The notes: a model not told the origin generated them from the sequence alone. Numbered from the stretch's first letter, positions 33,561 to 41,833 are shown. The stretch is 63,426 nt of DNA from Anaerolineaceae bacterium 4572_78 (GCA_002084875.1 NBMH01000061.1:1-63426); one strand, 5' to 3'. Program-made: numbers and translations.

Positions 33561-34445
33561 ATGAAACCAAAACTAAATTCATCTTCATGGAAATTAGGTT
33601 TTTTAATTAGTGTTCCAATTGTCTTTGCTAGCATCTATCACCGTCAGGCTCAACTCACAAGTGCTGGTATTCGTTTATTAACCCAGTTACCTTTTACACC
33701 AACAAAAAAGCGAGGTATAAAAGTTGATTTGGGACCGGGTATTCGTGACTGGAATCAGATAACACTGGTTGGGTTCATGGATAAAACATTACCTGACATA
33801 CTGGGATATCCGATTGAGGCTGTTGCCTTTTCACGTTTTGGTGGGTTTAATTCAAATCGTAATTACTCCGATTTTCAAAATCCGCATAGCCTTAGTTATC
33901 AATGTTGGTATGGAGCTTATGTTGTTTTTGATAATCATCATCGGCAACGATTTGGTTTTACACCAGATGGTCAAGCTAATTTTCAAGATGCTTTAGATGC
34001 GTTGGAAGCTGACCAACGACTGGTTTATCAAAATGCAGGGATTCGTTTGCATTTTGAGGATGGTCGTGTGGTGCGACAAGTTGGCGATGTTCAACAACAG
34101 ATTATCGAAGAAAATGGAAATACATGGCATAGACTTACAGGGCAAGCTCAAACATGGTCGTCGTATCATCGAGGTTCACTTCATCAGAAAAGTAAAAAAT
34201 TTCATTGGTGTTATGGCTATATTCCTACAGATGCCGACCATGGGGTTGATGATTTGCACTCGCTGACATATCAAGGCGAATTTTGGATGCGGTATGAGGA
34301 AAAGTGGCAGGCAAGTTGCTGTAAGTTTTTCATTTATCCTCGTTTTACTAATCGCTTAGGACAAATAATTGACAAAGGAACTCCATGGTTAATTAAGGCG
34401 GGACAAGCCGCTTTAGCAGGGATTCGGTTTGACTGGAAGTTTTAG
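33561..34445 (+). CDS. Protein of unknown function
   Basis: About 294 residues from ATG 33561 (the frame is open from a GTG at 33480 that lies in repeat DNA, so the later start is preferred). A hydrophobic N-terminal segment (LGFLISVPIVFASIY) may anchor it to the membrane. The remainder is rich in Trp, Tyr, His and Phe (YQCWYGAYVVFDNHHRQRFG, FHWCYGYIP) and looks like a beta-rich folded domain. I recognise no family. It is flanked on both sides by P1 repeats and has no operon partner. Confidence 0.6.
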   Translation: MKPKLNSSSWKLGFLISVPIVFASIYHRQAQLTSAGIRLLTQLPFTPTKKRGIKVDLGPGIRDWNQITLVGFMDKTLPDILGYPIEAVAFSRFGGFNSNRNYSDFQNPHSLSYQCWYGAYVVFDNHHRQRFGFTPDGQANFQDALDALEADQRLVYQNAGIRLHFEDGRVVRQVGDVQQQIIEENGNTWHRLTGQAQTWSSYHRGSLHQKSKKFHWCYGYIPTDADHGVDDLHSLTYQGEFWMRYEEKWQASCCKFFIYPRFTNRLGQIIDKGTPWLIKAGQAALAGIRFDWKF

Positions 34446-34500
34446 AATTGGAGCGAAAAAGATTTTGCACTCCAAGTTTCGATGTGATATTTTGGATTCA

Positions 34501-34533
34501 TGCCTGACAGGTTTTTAGAAGCCTGTCGGGTCT
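34501..34533. repeat. Palindromic repeat P1 (variant) with trailing composite repeat
   Basis: GCCTGACAGG, TTTTTAGAA, GCCTGTCGGGTCT. The block AAAATGTTACTTTATGCCCG then TTTTTAGTATAAC follows at 34567-34603; it recurs at 51676-51711 and, diverged, at 31675. Confidence 0.75.
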
Positions 34534-34689
34534 AACCAAGAAACTTTGACGCTTTAGTAATGTATTTATGAAAATGTTACTTTATGCCCGTTTTTAGTAT
34601 AACAGTAGTTGGGTAACCGTTCATCCCACTCCCATAGGGGTGGGGTCTACTAACGGCTGGTTTCTATGGATATCTGTGGTGATTAATCG

Positions 34690-35100
34690 CTATTTGGAAT
34701 TAAAGGAACGAATATTGCCATAATTAAATTGAATGTCCCATCCTAAATGCTCGCGGCGTATGTAAACAAAAACTAACCCTGCTACAGTAAGACATGTGCC
34801 TACTAAAGCCGAAATACGCCATGTATATTGAATATTTAATCTCTTTTTAGTTAATACCTTCTGCTCTGCTTTTTGCTGATGAGCTACAATTATTAAGCTA
34901 CGGTATAGGTCTTCCTTAAAAGGTCGAGACGGATGAACAGGTTTCAGAACATCTTTGAGCTGTTCTATCAATATTAGCATCGCTGGTAATTCTTCGTCAT
35001 CAGGAAACAATTTAAGATAATTAGAAGTAGTTTGACGACGCTTTACCAAACGGTCTGTATAAGCCGATAATACATCGGCTATTAAATTTGATGAATCCAT
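34690..35100 (-). CDS. Small single-pass membrane protein, possible sigma-factor partner
   Basis: A 136-residue protein with a helical, charged N-terminal half (DVLSAYTDRLVKRRQTTSNY) and one membrane helix (~residues 95-115, ISALVGTCLTVAGLVFVYI). The layout, cytosolic helical part then one helix, resembles small anti-sigma-like proteins that accompany ECF sigma factors in Chloroflexota; a broken ECF gene lies on the same strand 1.2 kb upstream with degV between. There is no zinc-finger motif. Function is inferred from topology and neighbourhood. AAGGAGA precedes ATG 35100. Confidence 0.5.
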   Translation of the reverse strand: MDSSNLIADVLSAYTDRLVKRRQTTSNYLKLFPDDEELPAMLILIEQLKDVLKPVHPSRPFKEDLYRSLIIVAHQQKAEQKVLTKKRLNIQYTWRISALVGTCLTVAGLVFVYIRREHLGWDIQFNYGNIRSFNSK

Positions 35101-35214
35101 GATGCTTGTCTCCTTTCATTATCATGTAAAGGCAATGCCAAGATGCTCTGCCCTACCTATGCTAAAAACGGTCACATGAAAAGTAATATTTTCATGAAGA
35201 CCCTACTGGAGGGT

Positions 35215-35280
35215 CAAGGCTTGCCTTGACTGTCAAAGCAAGCTTTGATGCTCCAGGGACTTGGCTTTGACGCTCCAAAA
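35215..35280. repeat. Palindromic repeat P2 (TTTGACGCTCCA type)
   Basis: GTCAAGGCTTGCCTTGAC, then TGTCAAAGCAAGCTTTGATG, then GCTTTGACGCTCCAAAA. Three overlapping hairpin units. Relatives at 41755, 46864, 51636 and 52574. Confidence 0.75.
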
Positions 35281-35288
35281 TGTACAAC

Positions 35289-36158
35289 TCACTCAATTGG
35301 ATAAGCGACCAAACCAAGCGTACCGCTACCAAAATGAACCGCTAATGATATTGCAAGCTCCTTAACAAAATAATCTTGAATATTGAGCCTCGACCGTGCT
35401 AAATCCAATAAAGTATTTGCTCTACATGGAGCTTGAGCATGCAAAACCCCAACATAAACAGGAGCATCAAACCTTGATTTGACATGGACAATCCTCATCT
35501 TTTCTTGCGTCAACTCAACGATGTGTTCCATTGCTACACGATTACTACGTACTCTACCACAAACCTGAATGAGACCGTTTTCCAATCCAATAATCGGTTT
35601 TATATTAAATACTATCCCAATCATTGTTTGTAATTTACTTATCCGTCCACTCATTTGAGCAAACTTTAGATTATCCACCGCGAAAAAGATGCTTATTTGC
35701 GGTCTTTTCGCCTCGATAATAGGAATAATCTGATGAGATAAATTCCCTTGAGCAATTAACTGTGCTGTCTGAACTAACATCCAGCCAGCACCTGCAGAAC
35801 CTGCCAGACTATCAATAACATGCACTTTAATAATGTTAGCAACCTTAGCGGCGGCTAATGTAGCACTTTGACATGTGCCACTTAGTTTACTACTTACATG
35901 AATCGAGATAATTTCATCACTTACTTGAGCAAGTTCTGTATATGTTTTAACAAATTCACCTACAGATGGTTGCGATGTTTTTGGAAAAATTTTATTTTGT
36001 TCCATTATGTGATAAAATTCAGTGGGAGTAATTGTTACATTTTCTAAATATGCCATTTCTCCAAATCGAATCGTAATCGGAACAACATGTATTTGATATT
36101 GTTCAATTAAAGAGGCAGGTAAATCACAGGAACTATCTGTAACTAAACTAATTGTCAT
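35289..36158 (-). CDS. DegV family fatty-acid-binding protein
   Basis: A 289-residue cytosolic protein. N-terminal LVTDSSCDLPASLIEQYQI, KTSQPSVGEFVKTY and IHVSSKLSGTCQSA are the characteristic blocks of DegV proteins, which present acyl chains to fatty-acid kinase (FakB-like role) in Firmicutes. C-terminal HFGSGTLGLVAY is also conserved. Length is normal. It begins 4 bases after the stop of the displaced sigma-factor tail, so it was co-transcribed with the ECF gene. No fatty-acid kinase is nearby. Confidence 0.9.
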   Translation of the reverse strand: MTISLVTDSSCDLPASLIEQYQIHVVPITIRFGEMAYLENVTITPTEFYHIMEQNKIFPKTSQPSVGEFVKTYTELAQVSDEIISIHVSSKLSGTCQSATLAAAKVANIIKVHVIDSLAGSAGAGWMLVQTAQLIAQGNLSHQIIPIIEAKRPQISIFFAVDNLKFAQMSGRISKLQTMIGIVFNIKPIIGLENGLIQVCGRVRSNRVAMEHIVELTQEKMRIVHVKSRFDAPVYVGVLHAQAPCRANTLLDLARSRLNIQDYFVKELAISLAVHFGSGTLGLVAYPIE

Positions 36159-36162
36159 GTGG

Positions 36163-36281
36163 TTAATCAGTATCTTCTAAAATTTCAGGATAATCTACCA
36201 GTAAACCACGCAGGCTTACAAGAGTACGATAATAAAGAGATTTGATTGCTCCCTCACTTCGATTGAGTACTCGCCCAATTG
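36163..36281 (-). pseudogene. Displaced region 4 tail of the ECF sigma factor
   Basis: In another frame, the bases after the ECF stop encode IAIGRVLNRSEGAIKSLYYR and TLVSLRGLL, the helix-turn-helix half of sigma region 4, ending with TAA at 36163-36165. The first half of region 4 is missing between SGDKEN and this segment. The gene therefore lost an internal piece and its frame. Confidence 0.8.
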
Positions 36282-36620
36282 CTATATTTGATTCTCCTTA
36301 TCTCCACTTGTCAAATTCACTTCTTCAAGCGGTACTTTACTATGTTTACTTTCATCCCTGTGCCAATTGGCAACAAGGTTATGAGCGATTCGATATAACC
36401 ATGCTGAAAACGGATGTCCTCTATCCTCATAATGATGAATAGAACTTAAGGCTTTATGAAAAACTTTTGCAGTAAGGTCTTCAGCATCTTGAGTATTCCC
36501 AGTACGATAATAAATATAGGCGTATATTTTATCAATATACCTTTCGTAAAGGATACCAAATGATTCAGGGTCAGTTTTAGCATGTTCTATCAATTGTGGT
36601 TCATTTTCTGTATTTGCCAT
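36282..36620 (-). CDS. ECF sigma-70 factor, region 2 only (truncated)
   Basis: 112 codons. FGILYERYIDKIYAYIYYRT, DAEDLTAKVFHKAL and FSAWLYRIAHNLVANWHRD are the -10-recognising region 2 of an extracytoplasmic-function sigma factor. It ends at SGDKENQI without region 4 (-35 recognition), which survives only in part, out of frame, just downstream. A normal ECF factor has ~170-190 residues. As it stands it should not direct transcription. It heads the degV transcription unit. Confidence 0.85.
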   Translation of the reverse strand: MANTENEPQLIEHAKTDPESFGILYERYIDKIYAYIYYRTGNTQDAEDLTAKVFHKALSSIHHYEDRGHPFSAWLYRIAHNLVANWHRDESKHSKVPLEEVNLTSGDKENQI

Positions 36621-36645
36621 TATGCATCCCTATGACTAGGCAAGT

Positions 36646-37572
36646 CTATGAGTTAAAAGTTGACCTTCTGCCAGGTCTCCTTCTGCCACCTATGTACACA
36701 CTTCGCCCTCTCATTCGACGACCTCTTGCACTTGTCCAACCATAAACCACCTTCATTTCATCATAAATCTGGCTAACACCTGCTCTGATTCTTTTCTCAA
36801 TCATTGATTTTCGACCCGGCCGATACGGAAAATAATCAATCATTTGGCTGATAACGACAGCTGATTCCGCTTTTGTACGACCTTGTAAAAATTGTGAACG
36901 CACTTTTTCCCGCATGGTTTTAATGTAATCAACAACGGGAAATGTTGCTTCTATGTTACATGATAATCCCTGACCAGGCACAACAGCGTCATAATTTTGT
37001 GTTCGTAGCCAAGCCAATTTTTCTATCCATTCATCACTATTACACTGTCCTAGCGAAGGATGGTCATTTACCACAATCAAATCACCGGTAAATAGAATAT
37101 TGCTATCAGGAACATAAAGCCCACTTGTGGCGGGGGTATGTCCTCCTAAATGGACAAAGTGTAGTTCTCGACCTCCTTTTTTCATCACTACTTTTCCAGT
37201 GAATGTTAGTTCAGGAGAAACGACATGCACACCTGTGAATTGGTCTTGGATTTCAGGCTGTTTCTTAAAAAGGCTTTTAGTACGTTCTACAAATGTATCT
37301 TTGTAGTTGGATACTTCATGCCATGCATGCTCGTGAGCAATGACGGCTGCATCAAAAAGATAATTTCCCAAAATATGAGCCCGATGATGGTCTGTATTAA
37401 AGACAAACAACACTTTATCGGTTATTTCTGAAACTTGGGAAGCCCAGTCTTGAGCTTCAATCGGAATCATAGGAGTATCAACTACAATTCCTCCTTCACC
37501 TGTCATAACTAGACCGCAGTTACAACTCTCATATCCAAATTCAACAAATACTTCATTAGCAACTTCTTCCAT
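36646..37572 (-). CDS. Metallo-beta-lactamase-fold hydrolase
   Basis: A 308-residue MBL-fold protein. The metal motif is the variant NTDHHRAHILGN (residues ~59-70) in place of HxHxDH; GGHTPATSGL (His) and LFTGDLIV (Asp) follow, and QGLSC occupies the place of the last ligand region. Variants of this kind occur among hydrolases of unknown substrate. The last ~25 residues (RGRRMRGRSVYIGGRRRPGR) are Arg/Gly-rich and look like read-through into low-complexity DNA. It is upstream of the ECF gene on the same strand with a 25-bp gap. Confidence 0.75.
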   Translation of the reverse strand: MEEVANEVFVEFGYESCNCGLVMTGEGGIVVDTPMIPIEAQDWASQVSEITDKVLFVFNTDHHRAHILGNYLFDAAVIAHEHAWHEVSNYKDTFVERTKSLFKKQPEIQDQFTGVHVVSPELTFTGKVVMKKGGRELHFVHLGGHTPATSGLYVPDSNILFTGDLIVVNDHPSLGQCNSDEWIEKLAWLRTQNYDAVVPGQGLSCNIEATFPVVDYIKTMREKVRSQFLQGRTKAESAVVISQMIDYFPYRPGRKSMIEKRIRAGVSQIYDEMKVVYGWTSARGRRMRGRSVYIGGRRRPGRRSTFNS

Positions 37573-37590
37573 AATTTATCGAAATCGAGG

Positions 37591-37800
37591 CAAAACCCCC
37601 ACTGATGCTGTTAGGTTTGGTGGGATGAATTGCCCCTTGTCTTTTTAGGTGAGGCGACTACCTCACTAGCAAAATTAAATGGGGCGGTCAAAAGCGATAG
37701 CGAATTTAACACTATCTAGTGTAGCCCTTGTTTGTGAGTATGGTGCAGTTTTCATACCGCACAAGCTAAAAATATTTCTCACTACACCAGTATAGCACAA
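37591..37800 (-). mobile_element. Right-end remnant of an IS200/IS605 or IscB-type element
   Basis: On the minus strand GGCAATTCATCCCACCAAAC, a loop, and CAGTGGGGGTTTTGCC reproduce the right-end hairpin of the IscB element at 7968-8007 with several substitutions. Preceding it on that strand is TTTTGCTAGTGAGGTAGTCG CCTCACC and a GAAATATTTTTAGCTTGTGC GGTATGAA segment, which looks like the non-coding 3' part of a TnpB/IscB element. No coding part remains. Confidence 0.45.
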
Positions 37801-37831
37801 TTTGCCATGATGGGGAAAAATCATAAAATGG

Positions 37832-37865
37832 AAACCTGACAGGTTTTTAAAAACCTGTCAGGTTT
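37832..37865. repeat. Palindromic repeat P1
   Basis: AAACCTGACAGG, TTTTTAAAAA, CCTGTCAGGTTT, directly followed by repeat A. Confidence 0.85.
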
Positions 37866-37868
37866 AGC

Positions 37869-37926
37869 GAACATGACAAGACTTAGCGAACGATTTTTTG
37901 ATAGGTTTGGTCTGTCCGTGATGTTC
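37869..37926 (+). repeat. Repeat A, copy 1
   Basis: GAACATGACAAGACTTAGCG AACGATTTTTTGAT, ending CTGTCCGTGATGTTC. The ends are imperfect inverted repeats (GAACATGAC / GTGATGTTC). A second copy at 38804-38861 precedes the second toxin-antitoxin pair in the same position. Confidence 0.8.
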
Positions 37927-37985
37927 AGTTATATCTATACTACAGCTAACTTTTAATCTTTCATATTTAGGAAAAGAACATAATT

Positions 37986-38243
37986 ATGCAAAATATTGAA
38001 GTATCATTAAAGCTACCTACATCTATTTTTTCGGCATTACGCCAAGATCCATATCACTTTATCCAAGAAATGCGTTTAGCTGCTGCTGTCAAATGGTATG
38101 AAATGGAAATGGTTTCACAAGCAAAAGCAGCTGAAATTGCAGGTATATCTCGGGCTGAATTCCTCATGTCACTTAATCGTTTTGGAGTATCACCTTTTCA
38201 GTGCAGTGTAGATGAATTGATAGCTGAGGTATTAGATGAGTAG
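37986..38243 (+). CDS. UPF0175 family antitoxin
   Basis: An 85-residue protein. YHFIQEMRLAAAVKWYEMEM followed by SQAKAAEIAGISRAEFL is the UPF0175 pattern, a winged-helix/HTH-like antitoxin commonly paired with DUF3368 PIN toxins. It overlaps the following toxin by 8 bases. AGGAAAAG lies ~12 bases before the start. It probably neutralises the toxin and represses the operon, as in related pairs. Confidence 0.88.
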   Translation: MQNIEVSLKLPTSIFSALRQDPYHFIQEMRLAAAVKWYEMEMVSQAKAAEIAGISRAEFLMSLNRFGVSPFQCSVDELIAEVLDE

Positions 38244-38733
38244 AAGGTGGGTATTGAATGCCTCGCCTGTAATTATTTTGGCAAAAATTAACCATGCTTG
38301 GTTGTTCAAAAAATTGGCTGATGAAGTCATCATGCCACAAGCGGTTGCTGAAGAAATTAATGTTGGACCGCCTCATGATAACGCTGTATCACTGTTGAAA
38401 AAGGGATATTTCCAAATCATTGATGAATTTAATATCCTGCCAGAAATCATCGCCTGGGATTTAGGAAAAGGAGAGACGGCTGTTCTCTCGTATGTGTATG
38501 CTAACCCTAAGTGGACAGCAATTTTAGATGACGGACTGGCTCGTAAATGTGCAAAGAGTTTTTTGTTATCGGTTAAGGGAACATTGGGAATTGTACTGTT
38601 GGCAAAAAAACATGGCATAATTCCTTCAGCATCAGATGTTTTGCATGGATTAAAACAAGTAGATTATCGGATTGACGATAAAGTAATCGAAAAAGCATTA
38701 TGGAAAACAGTTGGTGAAGCATGGAAATCTTAG
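38236..38733 (+). CDS. DUF3368 PIN-domain toxin
   Basis: A 165-residue PIN-fold ribonuclease toxin. NASPVIILAKI near the N-terminus supplies the first acidic/polar site, DLGKGETAVLSYV the central Glu, and AILDDGLARKCAKS the Asp pair. The length and the VKGTLGIVLLAKKHGIIPS segment are typical of DUF3368. It overlaps the UPF0175 antitoxin by 8 bases. The first motif has Asn-Ala-Ser where VapC has Asp, as usual in this subfamily. Confidence 0.88.
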   Translation: MSRRWVLNASPVIILAKINHAWLFKKLADEVIMPQAVAEEINVGPPHDNAVSLLKKGYFQIIDEFNILPEIIAWDLGKGETAVLSYVYANPKWTAILDDGLARKCAKSFLLSVKGTLGIVLLAKKHGIIPSASDVLHGLKQVDYRIDDKVIEKALWKTVGEAWKS

Positions 38734-38742
38734 CTAAAGGAA

Positions 38743-38801
38743 CACGAATTTAGCATGCCATTCGTTTATTTCACCAATTCGGTGTAGTGTCTGATATAAC
38801 A
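38743..38801 (+). repeat. Repeat B, copy 1
   Basis: CACGAATTTAGCATGCCATT CGTTTATTTCACCAATTCGG TGTAGTGTCTGATATAACA, beginning 10 bases after the toxin stop. It contains ACGAAT...ATTCGT and CACC...GGTG hairpins. Copies follow the next pair (39664) and lie inverted at 3785. Confidence 0.85.
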
Positions 38802-38803
38802 GA

Positions 38804-38861
38804 GAACATGACAAGATTTAGCGAACGATTTTTTGATTAATTCGGTCTGTCTGTGATATTC
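38804..38861 (+). repeat. Repeat A, copy 2
   Basis: GAACATGACAAGATTTAGCG AACGATTTTTTGATTAATTC GGTCTGTCTGTGATATTC. It immediately follows repeat B and precedes the second toxin-antitoxin pair by 43 bases. Confidence 0.85.
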
Positions 38862-38903
38862 CTTTAATTTTTTAGTTTCCAATTTTACAGAAAGGATAAT
38901 TTT

Positions 38904-39197
38904 ATGTCTGTATTAACATTATCAATGAAACAACAATTACTAACATACATTGACCGTTTGTCTGAACAACAACTACAAACGGCTTATGATTTTGTAGGAT
39001 ATTTGCTATTTAGGTCAAAACCTGATATTTTAACGAATGTACCCGAAGTCAGGCAAAACAGTATTGAATCAGTCTTACAAAAACTTGATGAAATACGAAC
39101 TAAATATGCTCAAGAACATGGTGTTTATCAGGGTAATCCTGTAGCTGAAGTACGAGCAGAACGAATGAAACAATTTGATGAAGTGTTAGGAGTATAG
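38904..39197 (+). CDS. Antitoxin of a PIN-type pair (DUF2281-like)
   Basis: A 97-residue helical protein. Residues 5-35 (LTYIDRLSEQQLQTAYDFVG YLLF) form the DUF2281-like helices found in VapB-type and unassigned antitoxins; the C-terminal half is charged (VAEVRAERMKQFDEVLGV). AGAAAGGA precedes ATG 38904. The PIN toxin starts two bases after its stop. Role inferred from the pairing. Confidence 0.75.
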   Translation: MSVLTLSMKQQLLTYIDRLSEQQLQTAYDFVGYLLFRSKPDILTNVPEVRQNSIESVLQKLDEIRTKYAQEHGVYQGNPVAEVRAERMKQFDEVLGV

Positions 39198-39199
39198 CC

Positions 39200-39628
39200 A
39201 TGAAAAACATTGTGTTGGACTCAAATGTAGCTATTGCACTTGTTATAGAACTTCCTTATTCGTTGTTTGCCCGTCAAAAAGTTAAGGAGTGGCATACCAA
39301 AGATGTTACTATTTTTGTACCAAGATTATGGCAGTATGAAGTTGTTTCGGTCATGCAAAAAATAATTAAATTGGGTAATATGAAACGAGAAGATGCCCAG
39401 CAAAATTTGGATTTGATTTTCACTTTTGATGTAAAATATATTGCTTTAGGTGAAAATGAACATAACCGTGTGCTTTATTGGGCAGAGCAATTAAATCAAA
39501 ATCAGGCTTATGATGCTAGTTATCTTGCTTTAGCTGAAAGATTGCATGCTGAATTTTGGACGGCTGATAAACGATTATATAACCGATGTCAACAATTAAA
39601 ATTGGATTGGATTTATTTGATTTCATGA
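39200..39628 (+). CDS. VapC-type PIN ribonuclease toxin
   Basis: A 142-residue PIN protein with the standard acidic residues in order: IVLDSNVAIAL (Asp7), PRLWQYEVVSVM (Glu46), YDASYLALAE (Asp103) and EFWTADKRLY (Asp121). Such toxins cut tRNA or rRNA. The antitoxin is two bases upstream and repeat B follows 36 bases after the stop, giving the same A-pair-B layout as the previous system. Apparently intact. Confidence 0.88.
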   Translation: MKNIVLDSNVAIALVIELPYSLFARQKVKEWHTKDVTIFVPRLWQYEVVSVMQKIIKLGNMKREDAQQNLDLIFTFDVKYIALGENEHNRVLYWAEQLNQNQAYDASYLALAERLHAEFWTADKRLYNRCQQLKLDWIYLIS

Positions 39629-39663
39629 GTGATTTGGCATAATATCATCAAATATCATAAAAG

Positions 39664-39711
39664 CACGAATTTAGCATGCCATTCGTTTATTTCACCAATT
39701 CGGTGTAGTGT
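39664..39711 (+). repeat. Repeat B, copy 2
   Basis: CACGAATTTAGCATGCCATT CGTTTATTTCACCAATTCGG TGTAGTGT. Identical to the first 48 bases of copy 1; the CTGATATAACA end is lost. Confidence 0.85.
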
Positions 39712-39945
39712 TTTCTATTATCAACATACTCTTTTATCAACACACTCTTTCCTCGAAGATCAGGATTAGTTATATTTTTTACGACTAGACTCATGAGGTT
39801 AAAACCTAAAATTCCTTTCTTCAAAACATTTGTGGAAATCACTATAGCACAAATTTAAGTAATTGGCTATTTCATTCAAATATTTGGATGCATTGCATTT
39901 TTGGCACGACCAAAAAATAGATGTTTAGCATCACAACATAAAAAC

Positions 39946-39974
39946 TTGACCAATCATCTTACATCTGTTACAAT
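39946..39974 (+). promoter_or_regulatory. Promoter of the baseplate-J-like gene
   Basis: TTGACC (39946-39951), 17-bp spacer ending in TGT, TACAAT (39969-39974). It is the best sigma-70 match in the region, about 210 bases before the chosen start, with the P1 hairpin in the leader. Confidence 0.6.
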
Positions 39975-40095
39975 TTTAGGCATTGTTTACTAAATACTAA
40001 TCATGCAGAAGAGATTTCTAGTCTGTTTGGAACAGCATAGACAAGATGTCTGTGGTACATGATTCTATTGCTAGAGCATCCAAGGTTCTTTGGTT

Positions 40096-40129
40096 AGACC
40101 TGACAGGTTTTTAGAAACCTGTCAGGTCT
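40096..40129. repeat. Palindromic repeat P1
   Basis: AGACCTGACAGG, TTTTTAGAAA, CCTGTCAGGTCT, in the untranslated leader of the next gene. Confidence 0.85.
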
Positions 40130-40186
40130 TGGTACAAAATGTTACTTTATGACCTTCACAAGTATACATGTTCGGGGCTAGCAAAA

Positions 40187-41740
40187 ATGGCACAAATAAT
40201 CAACTTAACCCTAGATGATGACCTAATATCAATTCAGTCTCAGCTAGAATTAACAAAAGCAAAACGGGTATTAATGATTGTACCCTCTAACAATAAAACC
40301 TTGCACAGTCAGGTCAACTTAAAAATGGTGGCTCGCACTGCCAAACGGCTTAACATTGAGTTAGCATTGGTTAGTCGCAATGTGAAAATACGCGATTTTG
40401 CTAAAGAAGCAGGTTTGAAGGTATACGCCAGTCAATGGTTTGCCAAGTTGGTTGGGTTCATCAGTACTACTGAATCCCCTACACCAACACCTAAAAAAGT
40501 CGCCAAGCAGCTACCTAAAAAATCGGTCATACGTAAAAAACTACCTGAAAAAGTGTTGGTCTTCAAAGGTGAAATGGTTACGATTTGGAAACAGCTTGTT
40601 GCATTTCTCCTTATACCGATACTTGCTTTAGCCTTTATTGTGATTATTTTAGCAATTGTTCCACAAGGAACTGTAACACTTACCCCACAAACAGACTCCA
40701 TCAGTACCAAACTTATTATTACGGCTGACCCAAATCCTGAAGTGACCACAATTGACCGCGAAAATAATATCACCCCTGCTAGACCAGTGCAAACAGAAGT
40801 TACGCTTTTCACAGAAGTGCCAACCATTGCCCAAGAGAATGCACCAGCGGATTTTGCTTTGGGAGAGGTAACCTTTTTCAATCGGACTCAAATTGAACAA
40901 ACAATACCCATGAGTACTATTGTGCGAACGTCATCTGGTGTGCCAGTTGAATTTTTAACCACTTATACTGCTACCATTCCGGCTGGGGCAGGACAGACAA
41001 CCACAACAACAGTTAGGGCTGTTGAGCCTGGCTCGCGAGGTAATGTGTTATCAGGTCAAATCAACAATTTTCTCAATCCCACTCTAGGATTGATTTCACG
41101 AGTCTTTAACGAAGGAAGTACTCATGAAGGTGCCGAACGCCCAACAGGTGTGGTAACAGAAAATGATAAAGACCGAGTGCGGTCAAAATTGCGACAGTTG
41201 ATTCAAAAACAGGGTTATGAAGACATTGTAGCAGGTCTTGATGAACAAGAGTTTGTTCCTCCTGAGTCGCTTCTGGTGATAGAATTAAGTTTGTCGTACA
41301 ATAAATTCTCTGGTGATGTTTCGGAAACACTTGGAGCAGAAATGAGGGCGGTGGTACGTGGCACGGCAGTTGGCACCTACCATGCTAATCAACTAGCCTA
41401 TTTTTCACTCCTAGAACAGGTGCCAGACGACGAATCACTTTTATCAGAAGGATTGAAATTTAGTGCTGGTGGCATCCAAGAAATTAAAGACCGAACTATT
41501 ATATTTCCCATAATCGCAGAAGGAGTTGTCGTTTCTAAGATTGACAAAGCACGGGTAAAAAGTACAATTGCGTTCATGCCGATTGGTGAAGCTCAAGCAT
41601 GGATGAGTCAAAATTTGGCAATTGAGGGTATCCCAGCCGTTGAAATTAGACCGAATTTGTTAGGACGTTTACCGCTTTTTCCATTTTTTACAACTATTGT
41701 GATAAATGATGTTACCGCTGTCAGTAGAACAGATTTCTAA
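40187..41740 (+). CDS. Baseplate J-like membrane-anchored protein
   Basis: About 517 residues from ATG 40187 (an upstream ATG at 40139 lies in the repeat tail). Residues 1-95 are a Rossmann-like cytosolic segment (SQLELTKAKRVLMIVPSNNK, LKMVARTAKRLNIELALVSR). One membrane helix follows (LVAFLLIPILALAFIVIIL, ~residues 140-160). The long exterior part contains PEFL-type strands and GSRGNVLSGQINNFLNPTLG, the segment that gives the baseplate J/gp47 assignment in Chloroflexota genomes. There is no phage context, so it is probably a host envelope protein. It is upstream of ruvX but separated by a P2 repeat. Confidence 0.65.
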   Translation: MAQIINLTLDDDLISIQSQLELTKAKRVLMIVPSNNKTLHSQVNLKMVARTAKRLNIELALVSRNVKIRDFAKEAGLKVYASQWFAKLVGFISTTESPTPTPKKVAKQLPKKSVIRKKLPEKVLVFKGEMVTIWKQLVAFLLIPILALAFIVIILAIVPQGTVTLTPQTDSISTKLIITADPNPEVTTIDRENNITPARPVQTEVTLFTEVPTIAQENAPADFALGEVTFFNRTQIEQTIPMSTIVRTSSGVPVEFLTTYTATIPAGAGQTTTTTVRAVEPGSRGNVLSGQINNFLNPTLGLISRVFNEGSTHEGAERPTGVVTENDKDRVRSKLRQLIQKQGYEDIVAGLDEQEFVPPESLLVIELSLSYNKFSGDVSETLGAEMRAVVRGTAVGTYHANQLAYFSLLEQVPDDESLLSEGLKFSAGGIQEIKDRTIIFPIIAEGVVVSKIDKARVKSTIAFMPIGEAQAWMSQNLAIEGIPAVEIRPNLLGRLPLFPFFTTIVINDVTAVSRTDF

Positions 41741-41754
41741 CAGCTATTTCCGTT

Positions 41755-41808
41755 TTGGAGCGAAAAAGCTTGCTTTTTCATGTCAAGGCAAGCCTTGACT
41801 CTCCATTC
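41755..41808. repeat. Palindromic repeat P2
   Basis: TTTGGAGCGAAAAAGCTTGC TTTTTCATGTCAAGGCAAGC CTTGACTCTCCA: two nested hairpins inside GGAG/CTCC ends. Confidence 0.8.
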
Positions 41809-41833
41809 CCATGATGAATGATTATCAAGAAAC

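Larger units (their letters stand above)
39712..40186 (+). other. Intergenic stretch with a promoter and repeat P1
   Basis: No gene visible. It contains the promoter at 39946-39974, an ACAAGATGTCTGTGGTACATG element near 40042 (a relative lies at 53600), and a P1 hairpin at 40096-40129. Confidence 0.5.

Noticed and set aside
40187-41740. Prophage or contractile injection system, because of the baseplate-J-like protein
   Set aside because: No tail sheath, tube, spike or other phage gene is nearby; the protein has a membrane anchor and neighbours are housekeeping genes.
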